Of a DNA stretch of 64,000 nucleotides, positions 9,611 through 20,000 are shown one piece after another (the stretch's first letter is position 1; each line of letters starts with the position of its first letter). Origin of the DNA: SAR202 cluster bacterium bin127 (GTDB lineage: Bacteria; Chloroflexota; Dehalococcoidia; Lucifugimonadales; Lucifugimonadaceae); the NCBI GenBank assembly GCA_002239045.1, contig MPNN01000013.1:1-64000 (forward strand). Direction: 5' to 3'. The notes beneath the pieces were generated by a model. It was given only the letters and a program-made list of their open reading frames with translations, was not told the DNA's origin and ran no database searches. The position numbers and the translations under genes were made by a program.

Positions 9611-10323
9611 TACGAAACATCAAAACGATACTTTTCGACGTTTATGGCACGCTGGCAACGTGGTACCCGGATCGCTACGTGTTGCACGCTAAAGCGGCGC
9701 GAATGTTCGGCATCGAAGTCACCAAACAGGGTGTCGATGCGGGATACGCCGTTGCCGAAGCGTACATGACCCGTCAGAACGCGCAGGCCCCAATCCGCCT
9801 AATGACGAACGACGAGCGAGATCAATTCTTCGCACGCTTCGAGCAGATGGTGTTGCAGGGTTGCGGAATCGACGTGGACATTGAATTGGCCGACAAGATT
9901 TGGCAAGAAGTCGCCAAGCAAGAGTACGAACTGGTGTTATTTGACGATGTTTTGGACAATCTGCGAGACTTGCGCAACCAAGGTTTCGTCGTCGGCATCG
10001 TCTCAAACGTTGTCAGCCCCGGTTCGGAACTCGCCGAACAACTAGGACTATCAGATAGCATCGACTTTGCGGTCACGAGCAGCGAGGTGGGCGTCGAAAA
10101 ACCGGATCGACGGATCTTCGTTGAAGCGTTGCTGCGAGCTGGTGACACTCCGCCCGGAGCCGCCATTATGGTTGGGGACCAGATCGAATCCGACGTCAAA
10201 GGCGCGGTCGGCGCAGGCATCCAACCGGTCCTGCTTGACCGCAACGACATTCATCTCGGCTTCGCCGAACATCCGCGCATTTCATGCCTACAAGAGCTTC
10301 ATTCGTTACTTTCCAACCAATGA
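9607..10323 (+). CDS. HAD-superfamily hydrolase (haloacid-dehalogenase/YjjG-like)
   Basis: The 238-residue protein starts with GTG overlapping the comF stop. Motif I is FDVYGTL, with Asp11 as nucleophile and Tyr13 where phosphatases usually have the second Asp; this form is common in 2-haloacid-dehalogenase-like and some phosphatase members. Motif II is the Ser of IVSNV, the lysine lies in VGVEKPDRRIF, and motif IV is GDQIESDV. The cap is helical (class I). It probably acts on a small phosphorylated or halogenated metabolite in the cytoplasm; the exact reaction is not readable. Confidence 0.85.
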   Translation: MIRNIKTILFDVYGTLATWYPDRYVLHAKAARMFGIEVTKQGVDAGYAVAEAYMTRQNAQAPIRLMTNDERDQFFARFEQMVLQGCGIDVDIELADKIWQEVAKQEYELVLFDDVLDNLRDLRNQGFVVGIVSNVVSPGSELAEQLGLSDSIDFAVTSSEVGVEKPDRRIFVEALLRAGDTPPGAAIMVGDQIESDVKGAVGAGIQPVLLDRNDIHLGFAEHPRISCLQELHSLLSNQ

Positions 10324-10357
10324 ATTCAAGAGACTGAGCGAACGGAACCAAAATCAG

Positions 10358-11029
10358 ATGATGAACAAAACCCAACGACTTCAACGCTGGTATGACGACA
10401 ATGAGACGGCCGACAGCCTACTGTTCGGCGAGTTCATGCACCTTGGCGCCAATCAGACCATTCTGACGGTCGGTCTGCACGGTGTCGAGCCAGACCAAGA
10501 TTCGGTCATTCTCGACCTCGCCTGCGCGGTCGGCGGCAACGCTCGCTGGTTGGCGTCGCTCTTTAACTGCACGGTCTTCGGAAACGACATAGATCAGGAC
10601 GCGATCGCCACGGCGAACGACCTCGCCCGCATCGAGGGTGTCGGTGATCGTTGCAACTTCATCGTGGCGCCAGTAGAAAACACCGGGCTTGAAGACAGTT
10701 CTATCGATCTAGTCGTTTCGACCGACATCTACGACATTGAGGAGGTCGTCAGGGTTCTCAAACCAGGTGGACGCTTTCTGTTAAGCGCCCTGTTCAGATT
10801 GGGCGCTGAAACCCCCGACGAAATCGCTGCCAAGCACGGCCTCGAAGTCGAGTTACGTCGCGACATCACCGAACTCGCACAGACCTTCCTCCACTCCAAA
10901 GAGGAGGAAGCGTTGCTGCTACAGAAATCCAACATCATCACCGACCGCCAGCTCATCACCGTCATCAACAACGCATTGCGCCGTCGTGGCGGGCATCACA
11001 TGCTGGTGAGATGGCGGAAGGGTGGATGA
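10358..11029 (+). CDS. Class I SAM-dependent methyltransferase
   Basis: The frame stays open upstream to 10067, but that part overlaps the HAD gene, so the ATG at 10358 (second Met at 10361) is taken as start, giving 223 residues. The SAM-binding motif I is ILDLACAVGGNARWLA, followed by the acidic strand end FGNDID and the VLKPGGRFLL post-motif. The acceptor substrate is unknown. The gene follows the HAD gene after about 35 bases and converges on argC with a 12-base gap. Confidence 0.8.
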   Translation: MMNKTQRLQRWYDDNETADSLLFGEFMHLGANQTILTVGLHGVEPDQDSVILDLACAVGGNARWLASLFNCTVFGNDIDQDAIATANDLARIEGVGDRCNFIVAPVENTGLEDSSIDLVVSTDIYDIEEVVRVLKPGGRFLLSALFRLGAETPDEIAAKHGLEVELRRDITELAQTFLHSKEEEALLLQKSNIITDRQLITVINNALRRRGGHHMLVRWRKGG

Positions 11030-11041
11030 TCGGCGACCGAA

Positions 11042-12067
11042 CTACGGATAAACCGCCAGCGTTTCCAATCCCGTCGCTTCCGGCAGCCCCAGCATGAGGT
11101 TCATGTTCTGGACGCCGGCACCGGCTGCGCCTTTTACCAAGTTGTCGAGCGCGGTTACCACGATCAGACGTCCGCTGTGGGCGTCTATGTTGACGTTGAT
11201 CAGGACGTGGTTGCTGCCCCATGTTTCCTTGGTTGACGGTGCTGACGCGACGACCCGCACGAATGGCTCGCCGGCGTAGAAATCGCGGTAGATCTCGGTC
11301 GCTTCATCGTGGGAGAGTTCGCGTTTCAAGGTCGCGTAGTGTGTGCCCAATATCCCGCGTGTCATTGGTGCCAAATGCGGTACGAAGGTCACTTTGACTT
11401 CGCCGTGACTCGAGAGCGCGCTCAGCTCCTGCGCCATCTCGGGCATATGCCGGTGCCCGTTCAGCCCATACGCCGACATGTTGTCGTTGATCTCGTTGAA
11501 GTTATACGCGATGTCGCCTTTGCGGCCGGCGCCTGAAACTCCCGACTTCGAGTCGCTGATGACATCGGTTTCGATTATGTCAGAGGCGAAGGCCGGTGCG
11601 AGGCCGAGGATCGTGCCCGTCGGGTAGCAACCGGGGTTGGCGATCAATCGACTGCGCTTGACGTCTTCACGATGTAGTTCCGGCATTCCGTACACGGCGT
11701 TCTCGATGTACTGGGGACACGGGTGCGCGGTCTTGTACCAGGTCTCGAAAACGTTTACGTCCTTCAATCTGAAGTCGGCGCTGATGTCAACACATCTGAC
11801 GTCGTCCTCGATGAAGCCGCTCAACGCTTGGGCGCTCGCCGCATGGGGTAGCGCCGAGAACACGAAATCAACCGACGAATCGAGATTTGGCGAGATCGTC
11901 ATGTCGGCGTCGAGAAGGTGCGGGTAGACCTCGCTCAACTGCTTACCAGCCGCGCTTCGCCCGGTTACCTGCTCGACCGTCACATCCGGATGTCGGTACA
12001 GGATGCGCGCCAGTTCGGAACCGGCATATCCGGTAACGTTGATGATGCCGACACGCGTCTTAGACAT
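11042..12067 (-). CDS. argC: N-acetyl-gamma-glutamyl-phosphate reductase
   Basis: ArgC reduces N-acetyl-glutamyl phosphate to the semialdehyde with NADPH, the third step of arginine (or ornithine) synthesis. The 341-residue length is typical. The NAD(P)-binding start is GIINVTGYAGSEL, the catalytic cysteine is Cys147 in NPGCYPTG, and the late conserved block HRHMPEMAQEL is present. No other arg gene lies next to it, so the pathway is dispersed or encoded elsewhere. A two-residue NMNLMLGLPE block near the C-terminus also fits the family. Confidence 0.93.
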   Translation of the reverse strand: MSKTRVGIINVTGYAGSELARILYRHPDVTVEQVTGRSAAGKQLSEVYPHLLDADMTISPNLDSSVDFVFSALPHAASAQALSGFIEDDVRCVDISADFRLKDVNVFETWYKTAHPCPQYIENAVYGMPELHREDVKRSRLIANPGCYPTGTILGLAPAFASDIIETDVISDSKSGVSGAGRKGDIAYNFNEINDNMSAYGLNGHRHMPEMAQELSALSSHGEVKVTFVPHLAPMTRGILGTHYATLKRELSHDEATEIYRDFYAGEPFVRVVASAPSTKETWGSNHVLINVNIDAHSGRLIVVTALDNLVKGAAGAGVQNMNLMLGLPEATGLETLAVYP

Positions 12068-12124
12068 CGCTTATCTCCGCTTCTCTCGTCTTTGACGAAT
12101 TTGGGGTGGGATTAAAACCTGATT

Positions 12125-12505
12125 CTATCCTGACGGACTTCGACGCTGCTTCACGTATTCGACAACCGCATGTATTCCGTCAGGCGGCGCGCCGAGTTCG
12201 ATTGCCTTGGTTATGTCCGCTTCCGCTAGTTCGTCCTGCCCCAATGCGGTTCTAGCAACCGCACGGTTACCCAATGCATCAGAGTTTTCAGGCTCCAAAT
12301 CTATCGCCCGATCGAGACTTATTACTGCTTGCTCGAAAAATCCCATGCTGAGATACGCAGTTCCGAGATTGAACTGGATCGTCGCGTTCTCCGGGTCGAG
12401 CCACGCGGCTTCCTCAAAATCGCTCGCCGCCGCGTCCGGCTGCCCAAGCTGCGCCGATTTCAATCCGCGCGCGAAGAATTCCGTTGATGTGGTAGGTTCA
12501 GACAT
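12125..12505 (-). CDS. Small tetratricopeptide-repeat protein
   Basis: The protein is 126 residues from the ATG at 12505. The open frame runs further upstream, but that part is antisense to the formyltransferase-like gene and has non-protein-like composition. Three TPR units occupy about residues 6-105, for example NATIQFNLGTAYLSMGFFEQ and SDALGNRAVARTALGQDELA. It would act as a protein-interaction module in the cytoplasm; no signal peptide is seen. It is divergent from the next gene with a 58-base intergenic region. Confidence 0.8.
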   Translation of the reverse strand: MSEPTTSTEFFARGLKSAQLGQPDAAASDFEEAAWLDPENATIQFNLGTAYLSMGFFEQAVISLDRAIDLEPENSDALGNRAVARTALGQDELAEADITKAIELGAPPDGIHAVVEYVKQRRSPSG

Positions 12506-12563
12506 TGAGCGCCACCGCGTGCCACTTTGCCGCTGACTCAGATTCAAGGATACGCGTCGAACC

Positions 12564-13472
12564 ATGAAACTCGCACTGATCGGCCAATCTGCGTTCGGTA
12601 AATCGGTTCTCGAGAAATTGGCGGACCGAGCGGAACATGAGATAGTTGGGGTTTTCGCCGCGCCTGACAGGCCACGGAGCAGAGAACCTTTGGCCGTGGC
12701 GGCTGAAGGGTTGGGTCTGTCGGTCTGGCAGTTCGATCGCATGCGAGACCAAGAGTGCATCGATGCATTCCGCGCACTCGATGTCGACCTATGCGTGATG
12801 GCGTATGTGACCGACATCGTTCCGAATGAGATCATCGACGCGCCAAACCGCGGCACGATCCAATACCATCCTTCGCTCCTACCACTGCATCGCGGACCGA
12901 GCTCCATTAATTGGGCGATCATCCAAGGCGAAACCCAAACCGGCTTGTCGATCTTCTGGCCTGACGAAGGGCTTGATACAGGGCCGATCCTGATGCAGAA
13001 ACGAGTGGACATTGGCCCTACCGACTCCGTGGGGTCACTGTATTTCAATCATTTGTATCCAATGGGCATCGAAGCGATCCTAGAGTCGATCGACCTAGTC
13101 GCCGATGGCGCTGCGCCGCGCATCGCGCAGGACCATTCGGCCGCCACGTACGAAGGTTGGTGCGGAAGAGGTGATGGCGAGATCGATTGGACGCAGCAGG
13201 TATTAACCGTTCACAACCTGATACGTGGTTGCGACCCACAACCCGGTGCATGGTCCACACTGAGTGGCGAGAGCGTCGCGTTCTTCGGCAGTTCGATCGT
13301 TTCGTCGACCAATATATCGACCCAACCCGGTACGATCCAAGACATTGATGAAACGGGTTTGACCGTGGCGACACGCAACGGATCGGTCAAGGTAAAACGC
13401 GCTCGCGTCGGGCGCGGTCCGAAGTCGGCGGCCATCGAAATCGGTTTCTCTATTGGCGACCGATTTAGTTGA
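12564..13472 (+). CDS. Formyltransferase-family hydrolase/transferase, FDH-hydrolase-like
   Basis: The 302-residue protein has the Fmt fold: N-terminal Rossmann-like domain, then a C-terminal OB-like domain. The active loop reads YHPSLLPLHRG, followed by the SSINWAI block and DEGLDTGPIL. His102 and Asp138 match the catalytic His and Asp, but the Asn of methionyl-tRNA formyltransferase (N-x-H) is Gln100 here. The surrounding sequence is closer to the hydrolase half of 10-formyl-THF dehydrogenase than to Fmt. A role in one-carbon metabolism is likely; acting as the cell's main Fmt is doubtful. The 3' end overlaps the convergent hydrolase gene by eight bases. Confidence 0.75.
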   Translation: MKLALIGQSAFGKSVLEKLADRAEHEIVGVFAAPDRPRSREPLAVAAEGLGLSVWQFDRMRDQECIDAFRALDVDLCVMAYVTDIVPNEIIDAPNRGTIQYHPSLLPLHRGPSSINWAIIQGETQTGLSIFWPDEGLDTGPILMQKRVDIGPTDSVGSLYFNHLYPMGIEAILESIDLVADGAAPRIAQDHSAATYEGWCGRGDGEIDWTQQVLTVHNLIRGCDPQPGAWSTLSGESVAFFGSSIVSSTNISTQPGTIQDIDETGLTVATRNGSVKVKRARVGRGPKSAAIEIGFSIGDRFS

Positions 13473-14397
13473 CGCGTAACCAATCTGTCATCAGATCGGT
13501 CAACCGATCTGGTGCCTCCAATTGGACGATGTGACCGCAGTTTTCGATGATCTCGAGCCGGACTCCAGGGATTGTTACGAGTGCGCGCCTGCTGTGACGC
13601 GTCGGGATGATCAAATCTGAATCTCCCCAGACCAGTAGCGTCGACGCCGTGACGATGCTCAACTCATCGGCAGTGAGCAGGTCGCGCTGACCGCGCCAAT
13701 TGGCAAAACTGCGCAAGCCCTGATGAAAGATTTCGGTCGCGAGGTTGCGATTGCCGACTTGAAAGTGCATTTCTTTCCATAAGTCGCGCTCGATCGAAGG
13801 CCCGGATTTCTGCGCCTCGAAGCGGTCGAAGAAGAAATGCCGGTCTCGCCTCGAGTCGTATCTCACGAACCTTCGCAAAGCAGATAGCGAGGCCAACCTT
13901 AGGAGCCAATTCAGTCCGCGGCCAAAACCGGGTGATGACAACAAGACGGCGCGATTGAACCGAGTTGGCTCCCGCATCATCGCTCCCAAGGAACCTAGAG
14001 CACCCATCGAGTGTCCTGCGATGTCGCTCGCCTCAACGTTTAGTTCATCCATTACGCCCAGTATCACATCCGCGATTTGCTCGCGCGGAGCGTCGATACG
14101 ATCAGGCAAGTCGGACATCCCAAACATTGGCACGTCCGGAACTATCACTCGATGATCGCGTGAAAGTGCCGCGATTTGACGGTGCCAAGCCGGTCCCCCG
14201 CTACCGGCACCATGCACCAAAACCACCGGCGGTCCGTCTCCAAACTCCATGACATGAACGCGACCGAATTCACCCGCCGACACGTACCGGCCTTCGTAGC
14301 GCAGATTCGACACCGACATCAACTCATCCCCGGCCGCGCGAATGCGCTCAAGGCTGTCATGCCGGTCCGATATCGCCTGTTGAGACGCGAGTTCCAA
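13465..14397 (-). CDS. Alpha/beta-fold hydrolase
   Basis: The 310-residue protein shows the full alpha/beta hydrolase set. The oxyanion-hole block is VHGAGSGGPAWH, the nucleophile elbow is GHSMG with Ser130, the acid is Asp261 in WGDSDLIIP, and the base is His289 in ENCGHIV. The homologous core begins near residue 35, so Met27 (about base 14319) is an alternative start. Esterase or C-C bond hydrolase activity on a small hydrophobic substrate is expected; nothing nearby fixes the substrate. Confidence 0.87.
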   Translation of the reverse strand: MELASQQAISDRHDSLERIRAAGDELMSVSNLRYEGRYVSAGEFGRVHVMEFGDGPPVVLVHGAGSGGPAWHRQIAALSRDHRVIVPDVPMFGMSDLPDRIDAPREQIADVILGVMDELNVEASDIAGHSMGALGSLGAMMREPTRFNRAVLLSSPGFGRGLNWLLRLASLSALRRFVRYDSRRDRHFFFDRFEAQKSGPSIERDLWKEMHFQVGNRNLATEIFHQGLRSFANWRGQRDLLTADELSIVTASTLLVWGDSDLIIPTRHSRRALVTIPGVRLEIIENCGHIVQLEAPDRLTDLMTDWLRVN

Positions 14398-14458
14398 TGT
14401 GAAATTACCTGTCCGACCGCGATGCTTCGAAATACGTCGGGTCTAGAATTGGGGTTGC

Positions 14459-16939
14459 ATGACATTATCGGTTAGAACAACTGAATCTGAAGCATCACGG
14501 TCCCAACCTGAGAACGTAGTGGAACCCATGCTTTTGGAAGCCGAAAGGTTGCTGGAATTCGACCGCGTGCGGGACATGCTCGCCGCCGAGGCGCGGTTCT
14601 ACATGTCGCGCGAGGTCGTTCGCGAGTCTCAACCAATGCGGCATCCGGATGACGTCGCGCGTCTTCAAGATGAAACGGAAGAGGCCGTCCATCTCTTGAA
14701 CAGCAAGGGAGACATCGGATTGGCCGGCATGCGTGACCCGCGTGATCCGCTCCGTCGCGCGATGCTCGGAGGGATGCTCAACGGGTCCGAACTCTTGACG
14801 CTCTGCGGCATTTTCCAATCGATGTGGATCGCCCGTTCGACGGTGATGATGCTCGACCAGGAATTGCCGCTACTCGTTGAAATGGCATCGCACATCCGAG
14901 ACCTCAGGTCGGTTAGATCGCCAATCGTCGAAGCGCTATCGGATTCGGGCGACGTTCTCGACAGCGCCACTCCGCGGTTAGGTCAACTTCGCGAGCGGTC
15001 GCGCAACGCGTATCAACGCGCGATGCGGACAATGGAACGATTCACTGCCCGTGACAATCATCGGGCGGCTCTGCAATCAAACGTGATCGCGTCCCGCGGT
15101 GATCGTCTCGTACTCGAGGTGAAGTCGTCCGAACGTCAAATGGTGCCTGGCGTCATCCACGATGTCTCGGCCAGCGGGCAGACCGTATTCATCGAGCCCT
15201 TTCAAGTCGTCAACACTACGAACGAGTGGCGACAGGCGGCAATCGAAGCAGAGAAGGAAGAAGAGCGCGTTCTGCGAAAATTTTCACGCGCTATCGCGGT
15301 TCACGGCGAGGATGCCATGGTTTCATTGCAAGCCGCCGCAAACCTCGATGCCGCCGTCGCAAGGGGCCGTTTGTCGTTAAAAATAGGCGGTATCCGACCA
15401 ACAACCCGCCTTGATGCCGAGGCGGGTGGCGAAACGAGTCTCTCGTTGATCGAAGCGCGGCATCCACTGCTCGGTGATGAAGCCGTGCCGATATCAGTTC
15501 GCCTTGACGCCAAGCGCCGCGGTCTGGTCATCACCGGGCCAAATACCGGCGGAAAAACGGTCGCCATCAAGACGCTCGGACTCATGGCGCTCATGCATCA
15601 GTCCGGGATCCAGATACCAGCGCGGGAAGGGTCCGTACTACCGGTATTTGACGGCATCTATGCCGACATCGGCGACGCGCAGAGCATCGACCGGTCGGTG
15701 TCTACGTTCTCATCGCACATGGAACGGGTAATCAAAATCATCAACCGTGCGACCGACAACTCGCTCGTGTTGCTCGACGAACTCGGGACCGGGACTGACC
15801 CAGAAGAGGGTTCCGCCCTCGCCCGCGCCATTCTCGGTTGTTTGGTCGGCAATGGCGTATGGATATGCGTCACCACGCACCACCGCCAAGTCGCGGAGTT
15901 CGCCGCTACGCATGACCATCTTGCAAACGCTTCGGTTGAGCTTGACCCCGAGACGATGCTCCCGAACTACCGGCTCGTCATGGACCTGCCCGGGCAGAGT
16001 TACGCCATGCAGGTCGCGAAACGACTCGGTCTAGAGCAACCCGTCCTCGACCACGCCGAGACGATGCTAGATCCTCTTCGTTCTCAAACCGAGAGTCTGC
16101 TGAAATCACTGCAACGTGAACGAGACCAGGTCCGCGTGCTCCAGGAGCACGTCGCCGTCGAACGGTCTGAGGCAGAAAAGATGCGCGCCGAAGCGACGGC
16201 CCTCCTGCAAAACGCCGAAGAAGAACGCGAAAAATCGATTGAGGAAACCCGTGATCAGTTGAAGCAAGAAGCGCAGCGAGTTCGACGCCAACTTCGTCGG
16301 TTGATGAGGGAATCCGAGCGCGGGCAGAGCTGGCAAGAGGCATTCCGGTCGGCCACAAACATCGGGCGCGAAATCGGCGACGACGATTGGATGGAGAATG
16401 CGGAAACTGACTCTCGTGCTACCAAGCGCCGACCTCAAGGCAAAAAGAAAAAGTCGGCTCCAGATAGCGCACCTAAGTTCTCCGTCGGCGACAGTGTCCG
16501 GGTCGAAAGTCTTGGAGTCACCGGCGAGATCGTCGAATTAGACCGGGCCAACCGTGCGGTGATCATGTCCGGCAATGTGCGTTTTCAGGCGCGCCCTCAC
16601 ATGATGACCCTAGTGAAATCCGCTGAAGTCACACCGGTTTCGGGCCGGTCGCAGTCTTACAGCTCAGGACCGCCAAGGATCGCTCACCTTGCCGACGCAG
16701 CCGGAGACCTAGACGTGCGCGGTTCCCGTGTCCACATGGTCGAATCGATGATTCCGCAGTTCATCGATCGCGCATTTATGCAGGGATTGACCAGTGTGCG
16801 CATCATCCACGGCGACGGCACCGGCGCTTTGCGCCAAGCAATCCGCGACATATTGTCTCGCCAATCGCATGTCGAATCGTTCCAACCTGCACCTCGAAAC
16901 GCCGGCGGCAACGGCGTCACCATCGCGATGCTGGAGTAA
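14459..16939 (+). CDS. mutS2: MutS2-family ATPase with Smr domain
   Basis: At 826 residues it has the MutS2 layout without the mismatch-recognition domain of MutS. Walker A GPNTGGKT is at about 359-366 and Walker B LVLLDELGTGTDPEEG at about 434-450. A long charged coiled coil follows (about 540-640), then a KOW-like segment and a C-terminal Smr domain with LDVRGSRV near 750 and the HGDGTG block. MutS2 has been linked to suppression of homologous recombination and, more recently, to rescue of collided ribosomes (RqcU). The ATG at 14459 lies 61 bases from the divergent hydrolase start. Confidence 0.93.
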   Translation: MTLSVRTTESEASRSQPENVVEPMLLEAERLLEFDRVRDMLAAEARFYMSREVVRESQPMRHPDDVARLQDETEEAVHLLNSKGDIGLAGMRDPRDPLRRAMLGGMLNGSELLTLCGIFQSMWIARSTVMMLDQELPLLVEMASHIRDLRSVRSPIVEALSDSGDVLDSATPRLGQLRERSRNAYQRAMRTMERFTARDNHRAALQSNVIASRGDRLVLEVKSSERQMVPGVIHDVSASGQTVFIEPFQVVNTTNEWRQAAIEAEKEEERVLRKFSRAIAVHGEDAMVSLQAAANLDAAVARGRLSLKIGGIRPTTRLDAEAGGETSLSLIEARHPLLGDEAVPISVRLDAKRRGLVITGPNTGGKTVAIKTLGLMALMHQSGIQIPAREGSVLPVFDGIYADIGDAQSIDRSVSTFSSHMERVIKIINRATDNSLVLLDELGTGTDPEEGSALARAILGCLVGNGVWICVTTHHRQVAEFAATHDHLANASVELDPETMLPNYRLVMDLPGQSYAMQVAKRLGLEQPVLDHAETMLDPLRSQTESLLKSLQRERDQVRVLQEHVAVERSEAEKMRAEATALLQNAEEEREKSIEETRDQLKQEAQRVRRQLRRLMRESERGQSWQEAFRSATNIGREIGDDDWMENAETDSRATKRRPQGKKKKSAPDSAPKFSVGDSVRVESLGVTGEIVELDRANRAVIMSGNVRFQARPHMMTLVKSAEVTPVSGRSQSYSSGPPRIAHLADAAGDLDVRGSRVHMVESMIPQFIDRAFMQGLTSVRIIHGDGTGALRQAIRDILSRQSHVESFQPAPRNAGGNGVTIAMLE

Positions 16940-17013
16940 GCCATATTCGCACCTCAAGTTGCGACGTAGTTTAAATTTACAATTGATTTCGTGTCCATTT
17001 TGATTCGTCACAA

Positions 17014-20000
17014 TTGCCATTCGATGGCGGTGGACTGAATAGGGATAAACAGGACTCAGTGCCATTGCAAACGCATTCGCGCGCGTTGATCAGCAAATTC
17101 TCTGTGATAGCGGTGCTATCGATCTTAGTTGTTTTCGGGTCAAGCGTATCACCCGACCGGTCCGAAACGACTGAAGCTCAGGCAACAGGGATTTGTGACC
17201 GATCCTCCTCGGTTCGATCAGCGATCCTCAGGCAACTGGATAACGTCTCATGCGATGAGGTCACCGGCACTCATTTGGCCGGAATCGAATTCCTATACAT
17301 ATACTTCTTCGCTGGGGGTTTGGAAGGTGGAGACCTCGACGGTCTCACCAGATTGGAGTGGCTCGGCCTGCGAGGCAACGGGATACTATCATTCCCACCA
17401 AGGGTTTTCGATGACCTGTCAGGACTGGAGTTCCTCTATGTGGGTGACCATGCCGCGACAACTATCGCGGCCGACACATTTGCGAGTCTCTCGACGCTGA
17501 CGGTGTTGCGTCTCTCAGTCAATTCGATCACGACCATCGATCCAGGGGCATTCAACGGTTTGACGAGCCTTGATGTACTCGACCTCCATGCAGATGCACT
17601 GGTCAGGATCGAATCGGATACATTCGCTGGTTTGGGCGATCCCGCGAAACTGACCGGGATGCACATCTCCAGCGAATCGATGGCGACGATATCAACGGAC
17701 GCATTCGCCAACCTGACCAACTTGGATTTCGTGCGCATCAGCGCCGACGCGGTCGCGAGGCTACAAACGGGTATGTTCAACGGCTTGGGCAACGCGACTT
17801 GGTTGATTTTCGAAGGGCCGGGCGTAACCACGGTGGATCCTGGAGCATTCAGTGGTGTAGGCGAGTCGATCGACGATGAAGCCAGGGAAGACGACCGCTA
17901 CTCCGTCATCTACCTGGTCTTGGACTCCATCGAAACCATGCCGGCCAACACTTTTTCGGGCCTCAGCAAACTCGAACGCCTCGCGATTTCGGGCGACCTG
18001 CTCAGCACACTCGCACCGGATGTTTTCGCCGGGTTGGACAGCCTTGATGTGCTGTATATCGATGGAGGCGCGATCACGACGATGGGCGAGGGCGTGTTCG
18101 ATGATTTTCCTGAAGACCACGAATTGTTGACGTTGCGCCTTGACCGAGGCGGAAAAGAGATATTGACATCAGGATTCTTGGCCGAGCTGACGGCCGTATA
18201 TACCATCGATGTGTGGGACAAAAGCATGACCGTGATCAGGGCGGGATACTTTAATGGGTTGAGTACGCTGCAACGGTTGTATTTCGATGATGTGGGCAAT
18301 ATCAGAACGGTCGAACGCGGCGCGTTCGCCGGTCTGATTAACCTGACCAAACTGGTCCTGAGCAACAACAAAATCACCTCGCTTCCAGATGGCGTCTTCA
18401 GCGATCTGCAGAGGTTGGAGGTGCTGGATCTCAGTGGCAACTCCCTCGCCAATCTGCCGTCTGAATTTGTCGCTTCGCCGCCATGCGGAATTACAACGTT
18501 TGACATCAGTGGTCAGCGGTTCAAGAAAATCCCAACTGCGGTGGTTGATGGCGTCAACTACAACATCCTCACCACTCTTCCGCAACCGGGCGTAAATGGC
18601 TGCGGCCCGGACGATGGCATCAGGCATCTAATCTTGGACGATATTCCGCTAACCCAAGCCGACTTGGACCTGATCGAGCCATACAAGGTGTTGGAGACGT
18701 TGTCGTTGGCAAATACTCGGATCACGGCGGAGCAGGCCATCAACGTCCGGCGTGGCCAAGACCTCGTCACCCTCAAAAGCCTCGATCTGTCAAACAACGA
18801 TCTAAGCGCGTTGAACGAACCCGCTCAACGTGCTGCCTTGGGCATCGTTGTCCGACGATTGACAAATCTGACGGAACTCCATCTCGCGGGGACGCGAATC
18901 GACGGCGACACGGCGTTGGTGATCGTCCAAAACCTAAATCCGCGTATCGTGGAACTCACTTTAGCTGACAACAATCTTGCGGACTGGAACCATCCCGATC
19001 TAGCTCACGATCTGAGACCCGCGTGGGGCAGATTGTGGGAGAACTGGGATCTGATCGACCTGTCGAACACGGCAATCGATTCACGAGCTGCCAGCGCGAT
19101 CGTTCCATACATCGAGCGAACACACGAAGGCATCCCGGAGGAAGTCATCGCAGAGCTTGACGAACCCGGAATTCACTCTGGAGTCACTTTGGATCTATCC
19201 CGGAATTACCTCGATCAATTCGGTTCGGGATGGTTGAGGAACTGGGAGTTCGTGAACGTCATCGATCTGTCGTGCAACGAACTTTCGACGATCAAACCAG
19301 ATTGGTTCCGGCCAGTATCGAATCACCTCGAAACACTGTTTTTTGGCGGCAACCCATTCGAACAGCGACCAGATTACGAGGAGTTCGCGGCAGTTTTACC
19401 GAACAGTCACATTCACACGTCTGCGTTTGGTGGCTGCGAGCGCTCCAACTACGCCATCCCGAAGAGCGTCGCAAGGGTGTTGCGTCTCGAACCTTCTATT
19501 CGGGATGTCGCCATTAACCCCGGCCGTACCGTCAGACTCGAGGTTGATGTCTACGGCAGACAGGATCTACTCGATAACAAACTGGCCGATTCGGTATTCA
19601 TCATTTGGGACGACGAACATGTTGGGGGTACCTTCACCGGGACCGGTCGGCAAGTCGAATACACCGCGCCAGAATCGCCGGGGAACTACACGATAATCGC
19701 CCGCGTGGGTTCGGAGCAGTGCTACGGCGACTTCGATCAATGCACCGCACATTTCAAGTTGAATGTAAACCGGAGGGCCCGTGTCGATATCGTCCCGGTA
19801 GAACCCGTCAACCCGCCAGGCGTGGTTCCTTCGATACTTACAGGCGACGATGGAACTGCCTACGAAGTCCTCACCCCGGTCCACGGTGGCCAATTCATCG
19901 GCGACGGCTTTAACCTCGCCGCGCCGGCCGGCGCGGTTCAGAACGGTGAGTTCATCGGCGTCAATATGCAGAAGGGCGGGTCGGCGTCGAACGCTGGAGT

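Noticed and set aside
10067..10357. Upstream extension of the methyltransferase frame
   Set aside because: It overlaps the HAD gene in another frame and adds no methyltransferase-like sequence; the ATG at 10358 is preferred.
12506..13048. Upstream extension of the TPR frame on the minus strand
   Set aside because: It is antisense to the formyltransferase-like gene and has Ser/Arg/Trp-rich composition with no TPR pattern.
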